A DNA stretch of 64,000 nt from Parascedosporium putredinis (taxonomy: Eukaryota > Ascomycota > Sordariomycetes > Microascales > Microascaceae), in the NCBI GenBank assembly GCA_949357655.1, contig CASHTG010000002.1:1-64000 (forward strand), written 5' to 3'. A program made the position numbers and the translations under genes. This document shows, one piece after another, positions 49,295-60,700 of this stretch; position 1 is the first letter of the stretch, and every line of letters starts with the position of its first letter. The notes beneath the pieces were generated by a model. It was not told the DNA's origin. It saw only the letters and a list, made by a program, of their open reading frames with translations, and searched no databases.

Positions 49295-51100
49295 ATGGAC
49301 ATCGCTCAGGTTGTATCTGGATATCTGACGAAAGTCGTCACAACTGGTGATGTAGCCACAACATCCGCTAAAATGAAGATCTTGTTGCTGGATAAGGAGA
49401 CAGTGTCTATTGTATCTACCGCAACGACGCAATCAGCCCTTTTAAACCACGAGGTCTATCTTATCGACCGTATTGACAACACCAACAGGGAGAAGATGCG
49501 TCACTTGAGATGCCTTTGCTTGGTGCGACCGTCACCTGAATCTATTCAGTTTTTGATTGACGAACTGCGGAATCCACTCTATGGGGAGTATTATCTGTTC
49601 TTTACAAATATTGTGAAGAAGTCTTCGCTTGAAAGGCTGGCAGAGGCCGATGATAACGAAGTCGTCAAGGTTGTCCAAGAGCACTTCGCGGACTTCATCG
49701 TTATCAACCCGGACCTCTTTTCGTTAGGCTTTTCAGCGCCGCAGCATCGCCTATGGGGGTCTACTCCAGACGCCTGGAATCCCAATGTGTTGCAGCGGAG
49801 CACTGAGGGCATCATGGCGGTATTGCTCTCTTTGAAGAAGAAGCCACTTATCAGATACGCGAAAACAAGCTCTTTGGCCAAAAAACTGGCGACAGAGCTT
49901 CGCCATCATATTACTCAGGAGGAGCAGCTGTTTGATTTTCGTACAGTAGATACTCCGCCGATACTTTTGATCTTAGACCGACGAGATGACCCCGTCACGC
50001 CCCTTTTGACACAGTGGACATATCAAGCCATGGTACACCACCTCATCGGCATTGACAATGGTCGCGTTGACTTGAGCGATGTCCCGGAAATTCGACCAGA
50101 ACTGAGAGAGATTGTTCTGTCACAGGATCAAGACCCTTTTTTAAGAAGAACATGTTTCTGAATTTTGGAGATTTGGGTGGCAATATCAAGGATTACGTGG
50201 AGCAGTATCAGTCCAAAACCAAAAACAACGCCAACATCGAGTCTATATCTGATATGAAGCGCTTCATCGAAGAGTACCCCGAGTTCCGGAAGCTGTCGGG
50301 AAATGTGAGCAAGCACGTCACATTAGTCTCCGAACTGAGCCGGCGTGTTGGCATGGAGAATCTATTAGAAGTCAGCGAGCTAGAGCAAAGTCTTGCGTGC
50401 AACGAGAACCACAATGCGGACCTGAAGGTTTGTTCACATCGAGTCAATCGTGCGTCGTCTCAGCGTTGGGCTGTATCTAACAGTGTTTTTTACAGACAAT
50501 ACAAAAGCTTATCCAGTCCCCTAAGGTTACTGAGGATAGGAAGGTCTGCCTTGTTGCTCTTTACGCATTACGCCATGAAAATCCCCATCTCAGGCGGTCT
50601 CCATGTTGATTGATCTCCTGGTGGCTGCTGGAAATGTTTCCCAGCACCGGGCAGATCTTGTAGCTCAAGTGCAAGCCTACCGGTCTTCGCTCAGCCAGGC
50701 ATCGACGCAAGCCGGAATATCCGATATATTCGAATCTGCGAGCATTTTTCTGGTGCTAGGGATCGGTTTAAGGGACTAAAAGGTGTAGAGAATGTTTACA
50801 CCCAGCATACGCCAGTCCTTGAGAACACATTACAGTCACTCATAAAAGGACGGCTGAGAGAGCAGCAGTACCCGTTTATTGAGGGGGTAATACGACGCGA
50901 GATAAACCTCAAGATATCATTGTGTTCATGATTGGTGGCGCAACATACGAAGAAGCCAAGAGTGTCGCGAGTATGAATGCTGTGACCCCTGGCATCCGAA
51001 TTATACTCGGAGGCACTACCATACACAATGCAGAAACTTTTTGAATGAGGTCAAAGAGGCAGTTTCGTCATGGCCAGGAATAAGACCAGGGGGACGGTAG
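49295..51100 (+). CDS. VPS45: Sec1/Munc18 protein Vps45
   Basis: Vps45 binds the syntaxin Tlg2/Pep12-type SNAREs and is needed for fusion of Golgi- and endosome-derived vesicles. The start at 49295 gives MDIAQVVSGYLTKVV, then MKILLLDKETVSIVSTATTQ. SM-family stretches are LRCLCLVRPSPESIQFLIDE, HHITQEEQLFDFR, LLILDRRDDPVTPLLTQWTY and FLNFGDLGGNIKDYVEQYQ, with FMIGGATYEEAK near the C-terminus. One intron is at about 50427-50495. This gene has the most frame breaks: T-run 50137-50142, about 50588, T-run 50745-50749, G-run 50883-50887 and T-run 51038-51042. Each is mended by one base, so the gene is probably whole. It ends GIRPGGR. Confidence 0.95.
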
Positions 51101-51637
51101 ATAGCTAAGGATTTGACTATAAAGTCTAGGCAATGAGCTGGGGGAGAAAGGTAGAACTGTAATGGCTCCTTGTTGATGGATGTATGGATATGTACAGAAC
51201 GGAAACCCTAGGGGATAATGGAAAACTCCTCCATTCGAATGTCGACGATCATGTACGGCCGTATGTCTTCCAGCTTCCAGGCTTATTGGTTTGATGAACG
51301 GGATTTTGGCAAGATTAACAAGTAGTGTTTGTTGGCTCTATCTCTCTCAGCCAGACCTGCTGTACTAAAAGTGTGGGTGTCTCCGTGCAACAGTCATCAA
51401 ATTAGTATTAGACTCACACCAGGGTGGCCCTGAAAAACACCCCACCCAAACACCAAGCCAAGCGCGAAAACCAAAACCAAGGATGGGCGGAAAAAATAAA
51501 GAGGGACTGGGTCGAGGCGCTGCATCAATAGAAAGGCGCGAACAACATTCAATGCGCGCTCGGAGTACGGCAGATCGCTGAGGACTTTGATCGCTGAAGA
51601 CTTTGCTTATCATTTCGTGCTTGGTTAGGCGTTTAGT
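51101..51637. other. Intergenic region between VPS45 and MTO1
   Basis: No gene or clear element is recognised in these 537 bases. A short direct repeat, CGCTGAGGACTTTG/CGCTGAAGACTTTG, lies at about 51574-51605, just upstream of the MTO1 start. Confidence 0.5.
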
Positions 51638-53781
51638 ATGTACGCGCTACGAAGAACAATATCTCCGTCCTTGCGTACCCAGCGCTCCCGCTTTATCAGA
51701 CCAACTCGGTGCCTTGCCTCCGCCTCTAAGGCTTCACATGGGTATGGCCTTTAGCTCCCGAACTACGCGTTACTGCCGGAACTAATTAAAGGGTTCTAGA
51801 TATGATGTAGTAGTCATTGGCGGCGGACACGCCGGGGCCGAAGCAAGTGCCGCCGCTGCACGATCAGGCGCTCGCACAGCTCTCATCACGCCTTCCGTGG
51901 AAAACCTAGGCGTTTGTTCCTGCAACCCTAGTTTTGGGGGTATTGGGAAGGGAACGATGTTGCGTGAAATAGACGCTCTTGATGGTTTAGCTGGCCGCAT
52001 AATCGATAAAGCAGGTGTTCAATTTATGACATTGAATCGCAACAAGGGGCCTGCGGTATGGGTATGTCTCGAACCACGAGAAATTCTTCGGCGGGTAACT
52101 CTAGCTCCGGAAGACTGACCAACATCTTTTTCCAGGGTCCCCGAGCGCAGATAGACCGAACCTTATACAAGCGGCACATGCGAGAAGAGTTGTTGTCGTA
52201 CTCTAACCTCACCGTGCTTCCCGCCACAGTTTCCGATATCGTATTGGCTGAAAACGGCAATATCGACACGGCTGGTTCCAATGGCAAAAGAATATCTGGA
52301 GTGCGGCTTGATTCTGGCGATATCATCCCTACGAAAAGCGTCGTAATCACAACTGGCACTTTTCTAGGAGGCGAAATACACATTGGCATGCAAAGTTATC
52401 CGGCTGGGCGCATGGGTGAAGCAGCAACATATGGCTTAAGTCAGTCGCTGAAGTCGGCGGGGTTTAACCTCGGGCGGCTGAAGACTGGCACGCCTCCGCG
52501 CCTTGCTAAGGATAGCATTCGTTTCGATATCCTTGAGAAACAACTCGGTGATAGCCCGCCAACGCCCTTCAGCTACCTCAGTGACTCCGTCGCCGTACCT
52601 CCCGAGAAACAACTAACATCTGCAATCACCTATACGAACGATTTAACCCATGATGTTGTCCGCCAAAACCTAAAAATACGATACACATCAGAGAAACGGT
52701 CAAGGGCCCTAGGTACTGCCCTTCTCTCGAGTCTAAAATCATCCGATTCCCTCACAAAGAGCGACATATCGTCTGGCTTGAACCCGAAGGTTTCGACAGT
52801 GATGTCATATACCCGAATGGACTATCTATGACCATCCCAGAAGAAGCCCAGGAGCTACTTTTGCGCACTATTCCCGGGCTTGATAACGTGGTTATGCTCC
52901 AGCCAGGCTATGGAGTTGAATACGACTATATTGACCCACGGGGGTTGAAGTACACCCTAGAAACGAAAGCTATCGGCGGCCTCTATCTTGCTGGTCAAGT
53001 TAACGGTACAACGGGCTACGAGGAGGCTGCCGGGCAAGGCGTCCTGGCTGGAATCAATGCCGGGCGTGCTGCTCAAGGGCTTACTGAGATGACCTTGTCA
53101 AGGGCCGATGGGTTTATTGGCATCATGGTTGACGACCTAGTCACTCGGGGCGTAACGGAGCCCTACCGTATGTTCACAACAAGAAGCGAATATAGGCTTA
53201 GTTCGAGGGCGGACAACGCGGACCTCCGCCTAACGGCAAAGGGTAGAGAGCACGGTGTTGTTGGTGCTGCCAGGTGGCAGAAATTCACTCATGAGCGCGA
53301 GCAGATCCTAGCTCTTACGTCTGCATTATCAAGCACCTTATTAAGCTCCCAGGATTGGTCAAGGCTCGGCTTCCATGTTAATATCGACGGAAAAAGGCGT
53401 ACCGCTCTGGATATTCTTCGACTCTCTGATGTTCAGATGAAGGACTTCGCGAGCCTCATACCCGAGCTGACGGACTATTCCAACCATATCCAGGCCCGTG
53501 TGAGGCTCCAGGCGATCTATAATCCTTACATAGAAATGCAGCAATCTGAGCGCCGCGTTTTCGAGAGAGACGAGAGCATTAAGATTCCAGCTCGTATCGA
53601 CTATGACGACATCTTCGGCTTATCCACGCATGAACGAGAAATACTAAAAACCACAAGGCCCCAGACTCTTGCGCAGGCTCGTCGCATGGAAGGTATCACG
53701 CCTGCAGGAGCCCTCCGGTTATTGGGTCACGTCCGGCGTCAGCGCAAGTCCATGCGGCCGAGCGACGCGCTTGCGGCCTAG
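51638..53781 (+). CDS. MTO1: Mitochondrial tRNA modification enzyme Mto1 (MnmG/GidA)
   Basis: Mto1, with Mss1, installs the 5-taurino- or carboxymethyl-aminomethyl group on wobble uridine of mitochondrial tRNAs, using FAD. Exon 1 from 51638 encodes a basic presequence (MYALRRTISPSLRTQRSRFI). After an intron comes the FAD-binding motif YDVVVIGGGHAGAEASAAAA, then NLGVCSCNPSFGGIGKG, LNRNKGPAVW and, after a second intron, GPRAQIDRTLYKRHMREEL. GFNLGRLKTGTPPRL and YYL-type GLYLAGQVNGTTGYEEAAGQ are family hallmarks; GVTEPYRMFTTRSEYRLSSR begins the C-terminal half. One frame break lies in the A-run 52672-52676; an added A gives TIHIRETVKGPRYCPSLESK. Length matches the family. Confidence 0.95.
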
Positions 53782-54140
53782 GATTTGGCATGAGGAAGAA
53801 AATTTTCAAAGCACTTTCATTCGCTTGCCGGGTGCTATCATTTGGAAATAGCAGGCGAGGATCAGCGCTATGAAGGCACAGGATCGTCCTGGCTGTGACA
53901 TGATACTGTACATTTTAATTATCCAGACCTATGTATTCTACCGTAATTGTACAAACCAATTTGATTTACAAAGATAGCTCCCACCTCATTGTGAGATCTC
54001 GCGACACGAAGGAAAGGCGTTACTGGCTCTTTCCATCTTTGCTGGTTTGGTGGAGGAGTTTGACGGCATCTTTAGTATATATGTAACTCGCACCGCTCCA
54101 TATTGTCGTCGTAGCAACAACGTAACTAACGTTTGGGATG
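53782..54140. other. Tail-to-tail gap between MTO1 and cardiolipin synthase
   Basis: The 359-base gap between two convergent genes holds only presumed 3' ends. No gene is seen. Confidence 0.5.
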
Positions 54141-55161
54141 TTAAGTTAGAATAAAATAAGTTAAGATAGGGATAGTGGGCAGCACAAATCTCTGCAAGAT
54201 AAAGATTGGGTCATACTGAAGAACGGAAAGCACCGATGATATGTCAGCCGGGATAACCGGGTTGGCCGTCGCGAGGCCGACGAGGAGGAGTTGAAGCGCC
54301 GTATTATACTTGCTGATAGTTGTGGGCCTGACCTCTGCCGAGGGTAGGGAAAAGTCCCAGTATCTAGAAAACGTCTTGGGTTCTGGCAAGGATATCCAGC
54401 GGTAGTAAATGGCGGAAACTGCCAAGCCGACATCACGAAGCAGTATGATAGATGCAACCCAAACTGTTGGCCGATATAAGCTCTTGGTTATTACAGCCAG
54501 TCACTGTAGCTAGCCACTGGTAGGGGAGGCAAGAAGGAAATGCAGGGGTTTAGCGTACCTGGCAAGCCGCCCTTGATGGCGAGGCAGACAGTTAGGATAG
54601 TCATAAGGGTCTTATCCGCCATGGGATCGATAATGGTGCCCACAACCGTTCTTTTGTTCCACCGCCTAGCGATATAGCCATCGAGGAGATCAGTAAGGCC
54701 GGCGTAGGCGAATAAGCCTACTGACCAGAGATGTTGATCATTAAGCATAAAATAGCCGACGAAAGGGGCAGCGACAAGCCTCGAAAATGTGAGTATATTG
54801 GGGACAGTGTAGATGTCTTCGTGTATCGTTGGGGCAAGGGGCGTCGGCACGGGAGAAGAGGGTGGTGTACTACAAGGCAGGCATGTTAGACGATGCTGTG
54901 TCGCATAATGGGTGAGGCTTGGGCTTCGGGCGGGGAGAAAGGCTTACGGCGTTGCAGAAGCATTGGTGACACTTGGGGAGACGTAGGGAGCTGTTGCTTC
55001 TCAAAGGTTGCCGGCTTTGAGGAAAAGGAACAGTTTGCACCGCCGCGCAGTAGCAGGTTGACCCGGCAGCAGTCGCGGCGGATGGTCGTCGGGAAGGAAG
55101 CCAACTGACTTGGTCTCGGCGTTTGGCATACCCGGAAGGCCGTCAAACCGGCGCGGCGCAT
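54141..55161 (-). CDS. CRD1: Cardiolipin synthase, mitochondrial (CDP-alcohol phosphatidyltransferase)
   Basis: The enzyme joins CDP-diacylglycerol to phosphatidylglycerol in the inner mitochondrial membrane to make cardiolipin. The start at 55161 gives a basic presequence (MRRAGLTAFRVCQTPRPSQL). After an intron (about 54860-54950) the protein reads EDIYTVPNILTFSRLVAAPF. The family motif D-x2-DG-x2-AR-x8-G-x3-D-x3-D is complete in DLLDGYIARRWNKRTVVGTI then IDPMADK. A second intron ends at about 54469, and the last exon gives VWVASIILLRDVGLAVSAIY, SKYNTALQLLLVGLATANPV and ends in a hydrophobic helix (PTIPILTYFILT). The phase at the first intron does not fit, so one missing base near 54950 is likely. 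Confidence 0.93.
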
Positions 55162-56699
55162 GGCAGGAATAAGCATTTTGGTTTCGTGACAGGATCTGGA
55201 TATGAGCCAAGAGCGTGATTCGACTGTTTCAAGTCCTTGAGGACTCTCACTGGGCGTCTGTACCCGCCATTTATAAGCGAGGAATGCTCTATATACTTTT
55301 TCCTCTTTTCGCGTCAGTTGGCGTCCATATTGCAAACCTGCGAAAAAGGCGGCGTCGATTTTCGTTCCATGGAACAGCACCCGAAGCATCTGATTACATA
55401 CATCAATGATCAATCAATCAGCCTTAAAAAGTCGCGTTTTGGCCCGGCACGTGCGCACATGCCACCCGCTGGTAATTAGCTGCCAGTTTTGCCGAGCGTC
55501 GTTAACATAAAATGGGGGACTCCCCAAGAAAGGACGAGGTGTGCAAGGAAACCTCAATACATGTACATGCTGGTGTAACAGAGACCACTTAAGAGGCATT
55601 TTTAATAAATTTGGGGTTACGGGGATCAATATTGATGAAAAAGAGACTGAAAAGTGAACCGTTTCGTAGAGTGTGGGATTATATATATAGATCTATATAT
55701 AAATCCATTATATTCGAACCAAAGTGTACGTGTATGTCCATAGATATATATCGAGATCAAGATATATGTTCTGTAAAAAACATACTCTAAGTTACTCAGG
55801 GAATAGCACTAGATTCACACCACTAAAGTTATCAAAGCTGGGGGAGTGGGAGGAGCAAAACGATGCCCTTAAAGAACACGTCAAGAGATGATGGTAAACA
55901 AGCGTATGCCAGCGAAACCTGTTCCCACTATCCCAACTAACCCAGTGACGGCCTGTGTTGTATGACTAGCTGGCGAACATTGAAAATAGCCCTTTCCCAC
56001 GTCCCTTTCAAAAGAAACTAACCACCGGACCCCCAATGCACTTTGCGCCGATTCCCACCTACCAAGTCTTATACCCATTGTTCCATTGTTCCATTGTTCC
56101 ATTGTTCCATTGTTCCATTGTTCCATTGATGCGAATCAAACCCTGTGGAGGCTGTCCTATTTCCCAGATGACCGACATCCGATTCCCTTTAAGGTACCAT
56201 CCTTAGAACCCAACTTAACACTTCTAGTGATAGAACGCCTATTTATAAAACTCCGATCCTGACGCCAGGCCAGGAGATTCCAAACGACCGTGATCTGCGT
56301 CTCGCTGCCAGCACTCTGCAAAGATGTGAGACAAAGTTCTTTTCCTTTCGTTTCCGTATTCTTTCCTTATTAGAAAGCTCCCCAAAGTCCTGTAATGTGA
56401 AACTGCTAGATATACTGCTAGCGAAAGCCTATCAGTATAAACTGCACTCTGGTTCGTCGGTTCGCCCATCTGCCATTACCTAGAGTGGCGAAGCGCTGGT
56501 GGGCCTTAGAATTTGGCCATGAGTCCATTTGGCCAAGCCATTAAAGGGCCGTCCTAGTGGCGTATGTGAACTTCTTACCAACGTCCTTTGATATTCAAGA
56601 CTGCGTCGGTAGTGGCGAAACCCGCCACGTTGTCCGAAATTGTCAGGACCCGGTTGAGCTCGTGAACCGATCCCGGTGCTGGCTACTTAACCGCTCCGA
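55162..56699. other. Intergenic region with CCATTGTT octamer repeat
   Basis: No gene is recognised in this 1.5-kb gap, which is the 3' side of the WOPR gene and the upstream side of the cardiolipin synthase gene. An octamer, CCATTGTT, is repeated six times and a part more at 56075-56128. A TATA-rich stretch lies at 55680-55765. The open frame made by the octamer repeat on the minus strand is a by-product. Confidence 0.6.
56075..56128. repeat. Octamer minisatellite (CCATTGTT)n
   Basis: Six perfect copies plus a partial seventh copy of CCATTGTT follow one another without interruption. The unit is not a multiple of three and lies outside any recognised gene. It may vary in copy number between strains. 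Confidence 0.9.
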
Positions 56700-57729
56700 C
56701 TATACCGACCCTCCGATATGGTACATAACCTGTGGATTACCCGAGTGAGGATTGACGTTTTGTGGCATTGAGGGATCAAAAGGCAATAGAGATGGCTGCG
56801 AAGTAGCGTGGCCAAACTGTACATTGCCCATATGCTGCTGCGGACCTTGCTGGAAGCTTTCGTCCATGAATGATGGCATTTGATGCCATGAGAACTCAGG
56901 TTGGTCCGGGAAGGGCATTGGTGGTGGTATTGAAGACAAAGGCAGCGGGCGATATTGATGTTGTACATTGCTAGATATGCTGTTCTGGGTTGGTAACTGG
57001 CTCTCGGTTTGGTATACAGCCATGGGTGCCGCCATGCTGAGGCTATAGAGGGCAGCGTGCTCAAGAGGGGCACGAAAGTTTTGTCTTGAGATGAGATCTG
57101 TACGGGGCACGCAGTCCCTGATTAACTCGGGCGTTTCGGAGGGACAACGAAGTTTCCTTTCAACACGTCATCACAGTTGTAGTATGATACTACGTGATGC
57201 AGGACACCCCGGTAATTGACACTGATGGTCTTTTTGACAAGACCCCTCTCTTTAAAGGCATATGAATCCACAAGGGAACCCACCAAGGCCCGTTCAATAT
57301 CCTTGTCCATCGTGCTTTCTGAAGAGGCACCACTGGCCATGGCCAACGCGGCTCCCACGCGCGGAGGGGACTCTGAGAAGGCCTTTTCACAATGCCGTTA
57401 GCCGGTGGCTTCCGTTGCTTCTTCAGGGCTCTTTTCTTCTCGCCGGGAGGGAACGGCTTCTCCAGTTCGCGGTAGATAAGGAAATTACCAAGGATACGGC
57501 TTGGACTCCAGTTTACCCCGTCGGTCCATCGCTTAATACCTGAGGCATGCTCTTCATAGATGAAGATGTTGCCGCTCTGGATAAGGTCAGGTCGTTCCCG
57601 ATCTTGGGGCCTTCGAGGGACATGGTTAAGATGGCCGCTCAAACAGCCTTCGATGAGTACTAATGCGTCTACCGTCGAGCCTATGTATCCTACAAAGGTA
57701 GGCTGAAGTGGAACAGGGCACCGAGGCAT
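56700..57729 (-). CDS. WOPR-family transcriptional regulator (Wor1/Ryp1/Gti1 type)
   Basis: WOPR proteins bind DNA directly and act as master switches of cell type and morphology in fungi (Wor1 in Candida, Ryp1 in Histoplasma). The start at 57729 is directly followed by the first WOPR half: QPTFVGYIGSTVDALVLIEG, CLSGHLNHVPRRPQDRERPD, EEHASGIKRWTDGVNWSPSR and ILGNFLIYRELEKPF. The second half reads IERALVGSLVDSYAFKERGL and VKKTISVNYRGVLHHVVSYY. A Gln/Pro-rich tail follows (NSISSNVQHQYRPLP, HQMPSFMDESFQQGPQQ). Two frame breaks lie at G-runs on the plus strand (57366-57369 and about 57141). The tail is rather short for Ryp1-like proteins. Wor1/Ryp1 rather than Gti1/Pac2 is my reading from the WSPSRILGNFLIYRELEKPF stretch. 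Confidence 0.93.
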
Positions 57730-60700
57730 CTTGGATGACCCCTTGAAACTGACAAGGGGCTAAGTTTCCCGGCCTTTTCGGGGTAGATGCGTAAAAAGAG
57801 GTAGCTGTTGAAAGGTAGGAGCTCAGCGTCTGCTTGACGGGATGCCCAAAGATGGCCCCAACAGGTGTGCAACTCTCTTTGCTGAGCGTAGATGGTTACT
57901 TTAATTGTTCGAAATAACGGGCCGGTGTTGACTAATTGTATATCGCAACGCGTAGCAACTCGTTGAATCGGTGCCGTTATAGGTGATATGAGGCAGGTCA
58001 GCGCTGCTGAGTATCGTCAAGGATGCTAGAAATAAAGGCTCCACAAGCGAAGTAATTTAGGACGATGGTGGTTCGGGGCCGGTCGTCCCTAGGATGGCGA
58101 TGCCTTCGTAGAGAATCAAGAATCAAGAATCAAGAGTAAAAGAATATCTGCCAATGGATGCCACCGGATCAAGAACTTGTGGTGGATGGTAAGCTGAATT
58201 AGGTGGGGGTTGATCGACGAAGAGGAGGGGGCAGGGATGGGCAGAGCACGATAGCGCACTTTAGGAGGATATAGCTTGATGCACATGTATGTGCCTGGCA
58301 GCGGGGAAGGAGGTCGGTTGGATCCGGTGAAGGTCGGCGTCCTCGGAGGCGAACTTTGCAAAGACTATATCTGCACTGCAGGCAAGGAGAACCCGCAATT
58401 ACCTAAGATTAGACTTTCCGTGCCTGTGTGAAGGGGGTGAGCGTTACTGGCGCGGCAGGACGGCCGAGGCAGTCGAGCGAAGGAGAGCAAGAGGTGGAGG
58501 AGGGGAAGGGAAGAAGGGAAGAGGAGAATTTTGGAGGGGCACTCCTGGGAGAGGCAAAGAGGAGCAGAGTAGTGTGGAATTGTGGAATGAAGAGGAAGGA
58601 GCTGGAGAGAACTGAGGTTTTGGGGGCGGTGGGGACCGAGGAGCCCCGTCTGTGGTAAGAAGTGTCGAGACTTCCTGGCCGTCAGTCCCGATGGTTTGCC
58701 ATCATGCACATCTGCCTCCCCCACTCTGAAAGCGATTCGGCCCATCCACGATCAGGCGAGTGAAGTGATAATGGCTACTTAGTGACATCGAGGCTTTGGG
58801 CCGCTAAAAACTTGTCAAACGGGACGAGCACATCAAGAAAACACGCCAGCGGAGGCTAAGAGGGGTGGGCATACGCTAGCCCGAAGGTCATCGATCGCTG
58901 AGCCCTCCGCACGAAGGTCTCGATGGCAAGTGGACTGGCAAGACACAGCATCGAAACTGTGTGGAGTGGGCAAAATTGCGGCAGACAACGGCCTCAAGAC
59001 AAGGGCGGCGGGGAAGAATTACTCGGAACACGTCCATACTACCTCAACAAGCGGAAGATCTGAATAAACAGAATAGTATCGGGCTCGCTTTACCGAAAAG
59101 ATTCCCCATCTTCACCCGATCAAGCTGTGCTTCCTGATTCATGATTGATACTGAGAGGCGCTGTGCATCGACGACCGGAAGTCGGATCACCATCTATCTG
59201 GGGATTATAATGAGAATCAGTACGGCCACAGGATGGAGGGGTACTTCTTCCCTTGCCAACATTCTCTGATGCGGCTTTCTAATCACGAAGGGACCGTTTA
59301 TCGACGCCTGTGCGTGCTGCAAGAAAGCAACTTTACCTGATGTGGTGTATAAACTCACTCTAGAGCTGCCAATATCGCATCTTGAAACAAGTATGAGACT
59401 CCCGACCATTCCAGCACGTACAGACCATCGTCTTATGATATACGGAAACGCCATACTATTCCGAAATAAACACACTCGTATGATTTGTCCGGGATGCCTT
59501 GTAAGTGCTGGAGCCTTGTGAAGATGGTCAACAGGCGGGAGGGAAGGGCAATATCCTAGGAAGAGAGGAGGCGTTTCTCCCTCGGAACAGAAAGCGTCCT
59601 GCAACGACGTCCGAGACAACCATCAGAAAACAAGGTGTGGTGAGCCAACACCTGTCAATGGAACTATAAACCGATTTGACAGAGAGGGTTGACAGTTTAG
59701 CGCCCACGTCAGCCCCCTCTCCCCTTCCTCTTCAAACAACCCCCGCCCAAAAAACAAGAACAGAAAATTAAGGAAACAGATTCATACGGGACTGCAGGAA
59801 TTTTCATTGCAATTGTATCCAGTGGTTCGTAACGTGATCCATAAATGGAGGGGTATTGAGCCTTTGGGACTTCCCTGTGGTGATTTGAACAATACATCAA
59901 CCAGTTGTTCAGGGTCCTGATATTCATCGGGTTAGCCGGTGCCCAAATCGGCCAACAGAGGCCCCTCTGAGAATAGAGAGGCTGCGATGCCGATGGACCA
60001 TACATCCAAAGAATTGTATTGGGGATGGCGGCGGAGGTAGCGAGAGGAGTGCTTGGGTACTTAGGATGCTGGGAGACGGCCATTGGGGACAGCACGGAAT
60101 TCGCTGAGGGTCTGGGACAGATGTTTGCACGGACCAGGGCGTAGGCAGTCACACATTGATATCCATCCGGCAAAAATGCTTCGCCCATCGCCGGTCAATC
60201 CCGCTAGCCCCAAAAACGTAAGGCCGGGGATCGGCCGGAGTCTAAACAAACCCAAACGCCGCTCCCAGACCTCCCATTCCAGCCGCCACGGTCCGGAGGA
60301 CGGCTAGACACAACATACCATGGTAGCACATCACTTTCGACTGAGGATTGGACTGGCCCCATCTCTATATATCGTCCATAGATGTAGATGAATGCGAAGA
60401 GGGTTATAAAGGGCGAATATCATCCTACAAGTGCCAACCTCAATTGCAGGCCAACCATTCAAACGAAGCTTGGCTAATCAGTGTTCGGTTGGTTGTAGAG
60501 CCACTCCCCGGTATGGAGAAGGCAGGGCGACCAAGCTCAGCTAATGGTTCTAGGCAATCCCGAATAGGTTGCTGATGTAAGGTGAGAATAGTATGACACC
60601 CTGTTGAAGATGGAATCTCCTCCCAGTCGGGAAAATCCTCGACAGTAACCTTGCCAATGACGAGCCTCCCCTCTTTCCAATGGGAAAAGGAGCACGAGCA

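Noticed and set aside
55881..56126. Open frame with repeated MEQWNNGT peptide
   Set aside because: It is produced only by the CCATTGTT octamer repeat read on the minus strand.
58116..58745. Open frames upstream of the WOPR start as extra exons or upstream ORFs
   Set aside because: The longer ones start at non-ATG codons or show no similarity to WOPR proteins, whose conserved domain already begins right after the ATG at 57729.
59194..60188. Two minus-strand open frames of 140-160 codons between WOPR and TDP1
   Set aside because: No family similarity, and the overlapping frames read equally long; not supported as genes.
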